Source of the DNA: CBDBON01 sp965208395
Lineage (GTDB): Bacteria; Chloroflexota; Dehalococcoidia; Lucifugimonadales; CBDBON01
Reading direction: 5' to 3'
NCBI GenBank assembly: GCA_965208395.1
Contig: CBDBON010000002.1
Span: 620,001 to 684,000 of the forward strand
Length of the DNA stretch: 64,000 nt
Notes under the pieces: generated by a model
Database searches by the model: none
What the model was told of the DNA's origin: nothing
What the model saw: the letters and a program-made list of their open reading frames with translations, nothing else
Position numbers and translations under genes: made by a program
Part shown: positions 57,135-64,000 of the stretch, piece after piece
How the letters are laid out: each line of letters starts with the position of its first letter
How positions within the stretch are numbered: position 1 is the first letter of the stretch

Positions 57135-58965
57135 TCCGACCGGCGCCGTCTCTGGCCGGCTCGTCCTCTTCGGCCGGAAGTTCCTCAAGCCACTCCTCGG
57201 GCTTATCCGCTCCTCGTCTTGCGATACGCCTGACCCCTATCGCCACCAGTCCTCGGAGGGCAGTAACCTCCCTGGTTATGGCCGCTCTGAAATGTGAGTT
57301 GTACTCACCCATCTTACGGAACTTCTTGTAGCGGCCGCTCAGCATCCTCCGTTTGGAGCCGGACTGTAGCTCCGCAAGGAGCTGCAGCAGGGTCCTGACC
57401 AGCTGTCGCGCTGCGGCCTCCGGATTGGTATGGGCGCCTCCCGGCGGCTCCGGGACGACCATGTCGATGATCCCGAGGTTGAGGCAGTCGGTGGCCGTTA
57501 GGCGTAGAGACTCGGCCGCCTCGTCAGCCCTGGTCTCATCCTGGAAGATGAGGCCTGCCGCGTCCTCGGGAGATATAGCCGAGTATATGGCGTGCTCCAT
57601 CATCATGACCCGGTCCGCCACTCCCAGCGCCAGGGCGCCCGCGCTGCCGCCCTCTCCAATTACCACTGATATGGAAGGCACCTGCATTCCCGCCATCTCA
57701 GCCATGGCGGACGCGATCGTGTGCCCCAGGCCCCTCTGCTCCGCATCGAGGCTCAGGTCAGCGCCCGGGGTGTCTATGAACGTTATCAGGGGAAGCTCGA
57801 ACTTGGAGGCCAGCTTGAATGCCCGCTGCGCCTTCCTGAACCCCTCCGGAGATGTCCCGCCGCTGCTGCGGCTTCCTCGTTCCTGAGCAACGACCATGAC
57901 GGTCTGGCCGCCGAGTTTGCCGAGCCCGACTATTATCGTGTCGTCATCGCCGTAGGACCGGTCCCCGTGCAACTCCACGAAGCTGCCGAAGATCCGCCCG
58001 ATATAGTCGGAGCTGGACGGACGGGACTGGTGCCTGGCGAGTTGGACGGAGCTCCACGCCTCGAGTCGCGGCGCCTCGACCTGGGGACGGCGGTCCTTCT
58101 GCATCGGCTTGAGCCTGAACCCCGGTCCGAGCAGGTCAAGGAGTGTGCCAAGCAGCTCTCTCAGCTCAGTCCGATCGACTACGGCGTCGATCATCCCGTT
58201 ATGCTGATGGGACTCCGCGGTGTGTGATCCGCTGGGAAGCGGCCCGGCGCTCGACTCCTCGATAAGCCTTATCGGGGACAGGCCCAGGATGGCTCCCGGC
58301 TCGGCAAGGATGATGTCGGCCAGGTTGGCAAAGCTGGCGAAGGCCTGTCCGGTCGCGGGGTTGGCCAGCACCGAGATCATGGGAAGGCCCTTCTCTCCGA
58401 GCTTGCCGTGCGCCACCGAGGTCTTGGCCATCTGCATCAGCGAGAGGACGCCCTCCTGTATCCGAGCGCCTCCGCTGGTCACGACGGCGATGGCAGGCAG
58501 CCTTCTCTTGGCTGCCTGCTCTAGCGCGAGGGCGACCTTCTCGCCCACCACGCAGCCCATCGTTCCACCCATGAAGCCGAAGTCCAGGACTATCAGCATC
58601 GCCGGGCTGCCTCCAATGGTGCACGTGCCCGTAACGACGGCCTCCGTGAGGCCCGTCCGACGCTGATCCTGGAAGATACGCTGCCTGTAGGAGGTGCGTG
58701 AGGAGAAGGACAGCGGGTCCAGAGAGATGAGCGACCGATTCCTCTCTCTGAATGACTGGGGATCGACCAGTGAGTCGATCCTCTCCCGCGCCGTCATGCT
58801 GTAGTGGAATCGACAGACCGGGCAGGTGCGGTGCTGCGCGTAGAGCTCCGATTCCGCCAGATCGGCTTCACATACGAGACAGGTGTCTCTGACGGTGACC
58901 ACCTGCTCTTCGGTACGGTCTCTTCTGACGACCGAGCTCAGCAGGTTCGTTAGGTTTCTGACCAC
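57121..58965 (-). CDS. Fused acetyl-CoA carboxylase carboxyltransferase beta-alpha subunits
   Basis: 614 residues combining AccD and AccA in one chain. A zinc ribbon (Cys29, Cys32, Cys48, Cys51) opens the AccD part, which continues to about 290 with GFMGGTMGCVVGEKVALALEQA and VTSGGARIQEGVLSLMQMAKT. The AccA part (about 305-590) has GDRSYGDDDTIIVGLGKLGG, LITFIDTPGADLSLDAEQRGLG, VIGEGGSAGALALGVADRVMMMEHAIYSAISPE. It transfers carboxyl from biotin to acetyl-CoA, the first step of fatty-acid synthesis. In most bacteria the two are separate genes. The last 40 residues are charged. Confidence 0.95.
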   Translation of the reverse strand: MVRNLTNLLSSVVRRDRTEEQVVTVRDTCLVCEADLAESELYAQHRTCPVCRFHYSMTARERIDSLVDPQSFRERNRSLISLDPLSFSSRTSYRQRIFQDQRRTGLTEAVVTGTCTIGGSPAMLIVLDFGFMGGTMGCVVGEKVALALEQAAKRRLPAIAVVTSGGARIQEGVLSLMQMAKTSVAHGKLGEKGLPMISVLANPATGQAFASFANLADIILAEPGAILGLSPIRLIEESSAGPLPSGSHTAESHQHNGMIDAVVDRTELRELLGTLLDLLGPGFRLKPMQKDRRPQVEAPRLEAWSSVQLARHQSRPSSSDYIGRIFGSFVELHGDRSYGDDDTIIVGLGKLGGQTVMVVAQERGSRSSGGTSPEGFRKAQRAFKLASKFELPLITFIDTPGADLSLDAEQRGLGHTIASAMAEMAGMQVPSISVVIGEGGSAGALALGVADRVMMMEHAIYSAISPEDAAGLIFQDETRADEAAESLRLTATDCLNLGIIDMVVPEPPGGAHTNPEAAARQLVRTLLQLLAELQSGSKRRMLSGRYKKFRKMGEYNSHFRAAITREVTALRGLVAIGVRRIARRGADKPEEWLEELPAEEDEPARDGAGRTRKR

Positions 58966-59013
58966 CGGGTCGGCTCCGGTCGACGTTCCCGGGATGGAGG
59001 CTCCGAGACGGCT

Positions 59014-61560
59014 CTATCCGATTATAACATCACGTGACTTGGAGCCGTCGCTGGGGCCGATTACGCCCTGCTCCTCGAGCTCGTCTATGAGCCGGGCTGC
59101 TCGTGGGTATCCGATGCGGAGGCGGCGCTGCAGGAGCGAAGTCGAGATCTTGTTGTATCTGTGGGCGAGCTCGATGGCCTTGTCCATGAGCGCATCCCGC
59201 GTTTCGTCGGCTACCGCTCCGTTATGGGTGTCGTGGCCGTCTCCCTCGGCAGGACTCAGCTCGATTGGGGGCAGGGAGGCCCAGGGGGTGGTCTTCCAGA
59301 AGTTGACCAGGCTCTCGATCTCGCGGTCGGATATGAAGACGTCCTGCGCACGTATCGGCTTGGAGGCGTCTATCGGCTGGTAGAGCATGTCGCCGCGTCC
59401 AAGGAGCTTATCCGCGCCGGCGGTATCGAGAATGGTGCGCGAGTCGACCTGCGAGGTGACGCCGAAACTTATCCGGCTGGGGAAGTTGGCCTTGATCAAC
59501 CCGGTCAGAACGTCTACGGACGGTCTCTGAGTAGCCACGATCAGGTGGATGCCGGTCGCCCTGCCGAGCTGCGCCAGACGGCAAAGCGACTGTTCCACGT
59601 CGAAGGCGGCCGACATCATCAGGTCCGCCAGCTCGTCCACGGCGATGACCAGGAAGGGCATCTTGTCAGGCATCTTCTCGTTGTAGGTGGCGATGTTGCG
59701 GACGCCCGCCTCCTCCATCAGCCTGTACCTGTTAAGCATCTCGTTGATCATGCCCTTCAGCAGGCCCACCACCTCGTCGGTCTCCACCACGACCGGAGTG
59801 ATCAGGTGCGGGATGCCATTGTACGGCGTCATCTCCACCCTCTTCGGGTCTATGAGAAGCAGGCGAAGCTCCGCGGGTGTCTTCTCCATGATGAGACCAG
59901 AGATGATCGTGTTAATGCAGACGCTCTTGCCACTCCCGGTCGCGCCGGCGATCAGCAGATGCGGCATCTTGGCGAGATCGATGACCATCGTCTCTCCGCC
60001 GCTTCCCTTCCCAAGCGCCACCGGGAGGGCGCCCTTATGTCTCATCTCACGGAACGGTCCGCTCTCCATCACCGACCTCAGAGACACGAGGCTGGGCGTC
60101 GGGTTGGGGACCTCGATGCCGACCTGTGCCTTGCCCATAGCCGGCGTCTCTATGCGTATGCTGGGGGTCTTCAGGGCGAGAGCGAGGTCCTTCTCGCGGG
60201 AGAGAATGGCGTCGACCTTGACTCGCGTCCTCTCCTCCACACGTTCCACAACCTGCTTCCCCGATTCGTCCAGCATCGGACGGCCCTGGCCGTCGGTGCG
60301 CTTGACCTGCCGGTACCGGCGTACCCATCCCGGAATCAGACCGTACATCGTGACGGTCGGCCCCGGCCTGACGCCCCCTAGCTCGACCTCGACTCCGTAC
60401 TCTGCCAGGGTCCGCCTTATCGTCTCGGCAGTCTCATTGAGCTCCTCGGCAGACACGTCGGTCGCCGGGACTTCCTCAAGTATCTCGATCGGAGGCAGAG
60501 ACCAGGACGAGGCTGTCGATTGCGGCACGGTCTGGACCAACGCGGTATTCCGGATGACCTGCTCGGGATACGAGGGGGGAGCGTCGATCTGCTCCCCATC
60601 CTCTGAGGAGTACCAGAATCTGTTGAACTTGCCTCCGATCACCGGGCTGATTGCGGGTTCCGTAGCGCTTGGCACACCGTTCGGCTGTTCAGATTCTGAG
60701 TCCTCCCGGGAAGGCGTCTCTTCTACCTGGGGAGGCATCTCTTCGACCGCTGTGGCCGGATAGACGATAGCGGAATGGGCGAAGGACGGCAGAGCCCGAG
60801 CAGGCCCCTCCTCCGCACGTCCCGAATTGAGCTGCAGCGGCTTGGCCACGACCGGCTCGGGTACAGTCTCGAACCGCTCTTCGGCCTCCGTCTCAGGCGT
60901 TGGGGCCGCTTGGGCGAACCTCCATGACTCCTCGGAAGCTGAAGGTGTCGCACTTGCCCAGATGCTCGGACGCGGGCTCTCACGCCGGCTGGTCTGAGGA
61001 GCGCTTTTGGTCTTATACATCTTGCCGACGCTCTTGACAGCCACTACCAGGCCGAAATAGGCGAAGAGGCTGCCTTTGCCCAACGAGCGGAGAACGTCCA
61101 TCGCGACGGACGGCGCGGCAAGACCGGCGACCAGAACGAAGATACCCGCAAGCCGCAGCGCACCCATCGGGCCGGGAGACCCGATGATGTCCAATCCAAT
61201 CTTCCCGCCAAGCGTCGTATCGCCATCCAGCGTGAACACGGACATCGGCCCCGCGGCGGGGTTGAAGAACGCCATGATGCCTGTCCCAAGCACTGCAAGG
61301 CCGAGCGATGCGATCCATAAGTTTATGCGAAGCAGCCAGCGGCGTCTGAAGATGGCCGTCCAGGCCAGCGCTATCGGCCACACGCCCAAGAGGACTACAC
61401 CCAGGCCGAACCTGGCTACAATCTGCTGCTGCAGCGGCTCCCTGAACAGGTACGCGGCCGCCCCGGCGGCCAGCAGCAGAACGGCGAGGCCGTAGCCATA
61501 CAACGCCCTGCCTGACGATGCTCCGGAACCATTGCCTTCACTGCCTCTTCGCTTGCCCAT
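59014..61560 (-). CDS. ftsK: FtsK/SpoIIIE DNA translocase
   Basis: 848-residue septal DNA pump. Four N-terminal transmembrane helices (about 20-165) anchor it. A Pro/Glu-rich linker runs to about 370. The motor domain has the Walker A motif GATGSGKSVCIN near 538-550, Walker B LVIAVDELADLM, and ATQRPSVDVLTGLIKANFPSRISF. The C-terminal gamma domain RYNKISTSLLQRRLRIGYPRAARLIDELEEQGVIG recognises KOPS-like sites. It segregates the chromosome terminus at division. It lies 72 nt downstream of rnj on the same strand. Confidence 0.96.
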   Translation of the reverse strand: MGKRRGSEGNGSGASSGRALYGYGLAVLLLAAGAAAYLFREPLQQQIVARFGLGVVLLGVWPIALAWTAIFRRRWLLRINLWIASLGLAVLGTGIMAFFNPAAGPMSVFTLDGDTTLGGKIGLDIIGSPGPMGALRLAGIFVLVAGLAAPSVAMDVLRSLGKGSLFAYFGLVVAVKSVGKMYKTKSAPQTSRRESPRPSIWASATPSASEESWRFAQAAPTPETEAEERFETVPEPVVAKPLQLNSGRAEEGPARALPSFAHSAIVYPATAVEEMPPQVEETPSREDSESEQPNGVPSATEPAISPVIGGKFNRFWYSSEDGEQIDAPPSYPEQVIRNTALVQTVPQSTASSWSLPPIEILEEVPATDVSAEELNETAETIRRTLAEYGVEVELGGVRPGPTVTMYGLIPGWVRRYRQVKRTDGQGRPMLDESGKQVVERVEERTRVKVDAILSREKDLALALKTPSIRIETPAMGKAQVGIEVPNPTPSLVSLRSVMESGPFREMRHKGALPVALGKGSGGETMVIDLAKMPHLLIAGATGSGKSVCINTIISGLIMEKTPAELRLLLIDPKRVEMTPYNGIPHLITPVVVETDEVVGLLKGMINEMLNRYRLMEEAGVRNIATYNEKMPDKMPFLVIAVDELADLMMSAAFDVEQSLCRLAQLGRATGIHLIVATQRPSVDVLTGLIKANFPSRISFGVTSQVDSRTILDTAGADKLLGRGDMLYQPIDASKPIRAQDVFISDREIESLVNFWKTTPWASLPPIELSPAEGDGHDTHNGAVADETRDALMDKAIELAHRYNKISTSLLQRRLRIGYPRAARLIDELEEQGVIGPSDGSKSRDVIIG

Positions 61561-61632
61561 CGAGTCCAGTCCTTTCAGAAAGGGTGGTGATCCCGGGGGG
61601 CCGTGGTCGAGACGTGCGCCGAGGAGTGTGGC

Positions 61633-63321
61633 TTAACCTGAAACCTTGTCCACGGCGCGGGGCTGCAACCGCTCGATGACGGCGAGCACCATTGGGCTCC
61701 GGCGCGCCTCTCTCCGCAATAGATTCGAGACGCTGTCTACGACCCTCGTCCGGATCTCGTCCAACTGTAGGGGCCGAGTTTCCGAACGGTCTAGGACTGT
61801 TAGGACCTCTTTGGATGCCATTTCGAACAGCTCGCGGCACTCCTCATCCTCTGCGAATCCGTAGGAGACGACTCGAGGAGTCGCGAGCACCTTCCCGCTC
61901 TCGATGTCCAGGCTGACTGCCACAGTAACGACCCCGTCCCGTGAGAGTCGTTTGCGCTCGCCGAGCACCCCGTTGTCCACGTCCCAGCGTCTGCCGCCTT
62001 TGATGGCCACCTGGCCTGCCGGCACCCAGTCCACTATCTCGCCGCCTTCGGGCCGCAGCTCCAGCACGTCGCCATTCTCCAGTACAAAGGTATTGGCCTC
62101 CGGGACGCCCATCGAATGTGCTATGGCGCTGTGAGTCACAAGGTGCCGGTACTCGCCGTGTACGGGTATGAAGAATCTGGGCTTCACCATACTCAGCATC
62201 ATCTTCAACTCTTCGCGGCTGGCGTGCCCGTGCACGTGGACGAACGCTATGCGGCTGTGGAGGACATCCGCTCCCTGCCGGAATAGATTGTCGATAGTCT
62301 TGGCTACTACCGTCTCGTTTCCTGGTATGGGCGACGCGGAGATGACCACAGTGTCGCCTGGGATGATCTGCAGGTTCTGGTGCTCCCCGTTCGCGATGCG
62401 CACCAGGGCGGAGGTCGGCTCTCCCTGGCTCCCCGTCGCCACTATGACAATCCGGTCTTCAGGCAGGCTGTTGGCGTCAGGAAGTGGAATGAGGGTGCCC
62501 TCCGGTGCAGAGAGATAGCCCATCTTCAAGGCCATCTTGACGTTGTTGTTCATGCTGCGTCCGACTACGGCCATCTTCCTGTCGTACCTGACGGCGGCGT
62601 TGATGACCTGCTGCACTCGTGAGATGAGCGACGCGAACGTGGCTATCAACACACGTCCGGGCGCGTCCGCGATCACCCTGTCGAGCGCATCACCGACCAC
62701 CTGCTCCGACTCGGTATATCCCTCGACCTCCGAGTAGGTCGAGTCGGAGAGGAATAGGAACACGCCATCGGCCGTTATGTCGGCCAGGGCGGCGAAATCG
62801 GTGGAAAGTCCGTCCGCCGGAGTATGGTCGATCTTGAAGTCTCCCGTGTGTACGACGAGGCCCAGCGGGGTCCGTATGGCGATGCCCATCGCATCCGGAA
62901 TCGAGTGGCATACTCTGAAGAACTCCACCTCGAACGGACCTATCTTGAAGGGTGCGTAGGGCTCCACCACATTGAGCCTCGCCCTGGTCAACAGGCCGTG
63001 CTCCCTCAGCTTCACGGTGATCAGCCCGTGAGTCAGGCGTGATGCGTACACCGGGGCGTCGACGTCTCTGAGGACGTACGGCAGCGCGCCGATATGGTCT
63101 TCATGGCCGTGGGTGATCAGGAAGGCACGGACCCGGGACTCGTTCTCCACAAGATATGAAATGTCCGGGATCGTGAAGTCGACCCCCGGCATGTCGGCCC
63201 CCGGGAAGAGGATGCCCGCGTCGATGACTACGATCTCGCCATCGTACTCCAGGGCCAGCATGTTGCGGCCTATCTCTCCTAGGCCGCCGAGCGGGACGAC
63301 TCGCAGTGGGGTTCGCGACAT
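61633..63321 (-). CDS. rnj: Ribonuclease J
   Basis: 562-residue metallo-beta-lactamase/beta-CASP ribonuclease with 5'-3' exo- and endonuclease activity. The start MSRTPLRVVPLGGLGEIGRNMLALEYDGEIVVIDAG gives the family opening. FLITHGHEDHIGALPYVL holds the zinc motif HxHxDH, VVHTGDFKIDHTPADG the next ligands, and IVIVATGSQGEPTSALVRIA the beta-CASP core. FVHVHGHASREELKMML and PVHGEYRHLVTHSAIA carry the later ligands. ATG 63321 was chosen; the frame upstream overlaps the udg gene. Confidence 0.97.
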   Translation of the reverse strand: MSRTPLRVVPLGGLGEIGRNMLALEYDGEIVVIDAGILFPGADMPGVDFTIPDISYLVENESRVRAFLITHGHEDHIGALPYVLRDVDAPVYASRLTHGLITVKLREHGLLTRARLNVVEPYAPFKIGPFEVEFFRVCHSIPDAMGIAIRTPLGLVVHTGDFKIDHTPADGLSTDFAALADITADGVFLFLSDSTYSEVEGYTESEQVVGDALDRVIADAPGRVLIATFASLISRVQQVINAAVRYDRKMAVVGRSMNNNVKMALKMGYLSAPEGTLIPLPDANSLPEDRIVIVATGSQGEPTSALVRIANGEHQNLQIIPGDTVVISASPIPGNETVVAKTIDNLFRQGADVLHSRIAFVHVHGHASREELKMMLSMVKPRFFIPVHGEYRHLVTHSAIAHSMGVPEANTFVLENGDVLELRPEGGEIVDWVPAGQVAIKGGRRWDVDNGVLGERKRLSRDGVVTVAVSLDIESGKVLATPRVVSYGFAEDEECRELFEMASKEVLTVLDRSETRPLQLDEIRTRVVDSVSNLLRREARRSPMVLAVIERLQPRAVDKVSG

Positions 63322-63332
63322 GTGGGGCTGGG

Positions 63333-63938
63333 CTATTCGAACAGGTTGAGTTGACGTGTCTGGGCGGGTTCCGGCTCTTGGGAGGCCTCCTTGGCCGTTC
63401 TTACCACGTCGGGGAGCCGAGTGAAGTCCTCTACGATCACCGAGCGCAGCCGCGGGTTGTGCAGCGCGGCGGCAGGATGATAGATCGGGTAGACCGTCAG
63501 ATTCCTCCATCGCTGAGGCCGGCCGCGAGCCTTCGTGAGCGACTGGCTTGGAAAGAATTTCGAGAAGGAGTGGCGCCCCAGGGAGACGATCACCTCCGGC
63601 GAGATCATCTCCAACTGGCTGTCCAGGTATGGCCTGCAGGCGCTGACCTCTCCGGGCAGCGGGTCGCGGTTGTTGGGAGGGCGGCACTTGACCATGTTCG
63701 TGATGTAGACCGTCTCCCTGCGCAGTCCAATCGATTGGAGCAGCTCGTCCAGAAACTTGCCGGCGGGTCCGACGAACGGCCTCCCGTCCCTATCCTCGTA
63801 GAAGCCCGGCCCTTCGCCAACGAACATTATCTCGGCGTCGAGCGACCCCTCGCCGGGGACGGCCTGCGTCCGCTTCTCTGAGAGAGTGCAGAGCGTGCAG
63901 CTCCTGATGCGGTGAGTCAGACCCTCGTAGTCGGACAT
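63333..63938 (-). CDS. Uracil-DNA glycosylase, family 4 (Fe-S)
   Basis: 201 residues. It removes uracil from DNA after cytosine deamination. Cys14 and Cys17 (CTLC) and two more in KCRPPNNRDPLPGEVSAC bind the 4Fe-4S cluster. VGEGPGFYEDRDGRPFVGPAGKFLDELL is motif A (GEGPG...) and YPIYHPAAALHNPRLR is motif B. The final seven residues RQLNLFE resemble a beta-sliding-clamp binding motif (QLxLF). It precedes rnj by 11 nt; both may share a transcript. Start ATG 63938. Confidence 0.95.
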   Translation of the reverse strand: MSDYEGLTHRIRSCTLCTLSEKRTQAVPGEGSLDAEIMFVGEGPGFYEDRDGRPFVGPAGKFLDELLQSIGLRRETVYITNMVKCRPPNNRDPLPGEVSACRPYLDSQLEMISPEVIVSLGRHSFSKFFPSQSLTKARGRPQRWRNLTVYPIYHPAAALHNPRLRSVIVEDFTRLPDVVRTAKEASQEPEPAQTRQLNLFE

Positions 63939-64000
63939 GGGCGGGCGAGTGGATGAGGTGCGGATACGGTTCCCGATATCGAGGGGAGGTGGCGGGCGCG

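Noticed and set aside
61633..63687. 684-residue reading of RNase J starting at 63687
   Set aside because: The extra 122 residues overlap the udg gene and lack homology; family alignments begin at MSRTPLRV (63321).
1..64000. CRISPR array, prophage, or insertion sequence
   Set aside because: No regularly spaced identical repeats, no transposase or phage structural genes, and no cas genes were found. The only repeats are short diverged intergenic elements.

Overview
The window is GC-rich chromosomal DNA with bacterial gene order and short intergenic gaps. It most resembles a Chloroflexota genome of the Dehalococcoidia/SAR202 type. This is inferred from four things: the run rpsB-tsf-pyrH-frr-uppS-cdsA-dxr-rseP-ispG-proS, a one-gene fused AccD-AccA carboxyltransferase, a tmRNA tag (GDRKLALAA) that looks Dehalococcoides-like, and many oxidative and catabolic families (LLM flavin enzymes, amidohydrolases, Gfo/Idh/MocA enzymes, a dimethylformamidase-like protein). 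No 16S rRNA lies in the window to confirm it.

Layout. 65-4567 (+): a lipoprotein peroxiredoxin whose active-site codon is an in-frame TGA followed by a SECIS-like hairpin, a K+ channel with an RCK domain, a UbiA-type phosphoribosyltransferase, and a membrane Fe-S oxidoreductase of the EMO/HdrD type. 4579-18310: mixed metabolism and transport (GalU, two MFS carriers, amidohydrolase, dimethylformamidase-like protein, aldo/keto reductase, PCD, an aspartate carbamoyltransferase paralogue with altered active site, S9 peptidase, LLM oxidoreductase, polysaccharide deacetylase, alpha/beta hydrolase). 18332-28073 (-): the translation, isoprenoid and envelope operon, with a recognisable promoter upstream of rpsB. 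28321-38884: YbaY-like lipoprotein, tmRNA, 3-methyladenine glycosylase, Gfo/Idh oxidoreductase, an AceE-like E1 enzyme, PlsY, a VWA-type surface protein, two small exported proteins and a two-domain VOC protein. 38885-41474: a repeat-rich stretch with ferritin, a TolB-like lipoprotein and two fragments of a duplicated coding sequence. 41475-46008 (-): a compact operon of class III aminotransferase, SDR with a replaced catalytic lysine, and two tandem paralogous metal-dependent hydrolases. 46225-49472 (+): an ASPIC/UnbV lipoprotein translationally coupled to a Gfo/Idh oxidoreductase. 49492-57134 (+): promoter, T-box leader and ilvB-ilvN-ilvC-leuA-leuC-leuD for branched-chain amino acids, without leuB. 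57121-63938 (-): AccDA, FtsK, RNase J and a family 4 uracil-DNA glycosylase.

The strongest unusual signal is the peroxiredoxin at 65-742. TGA falls exactly where the peroxidatic cysteine of the FYRG-x-x-C-x-x-C motif should be. Frame and homology continue beyond it, and a perfect 6-bp hairpin with a GGUCG loop begins 14 nt after the TGA, its loop lying 20 nt after it. Conventional gene calling would break this into two pieces. Other items worth following are the lysine-less SDR operon, the carbamoyltransferase paralogue lacking the carbamoyl-phosphate arginine, and a set of palindromic and direct repeats concentrated between 38.9 and 41.4 kb.
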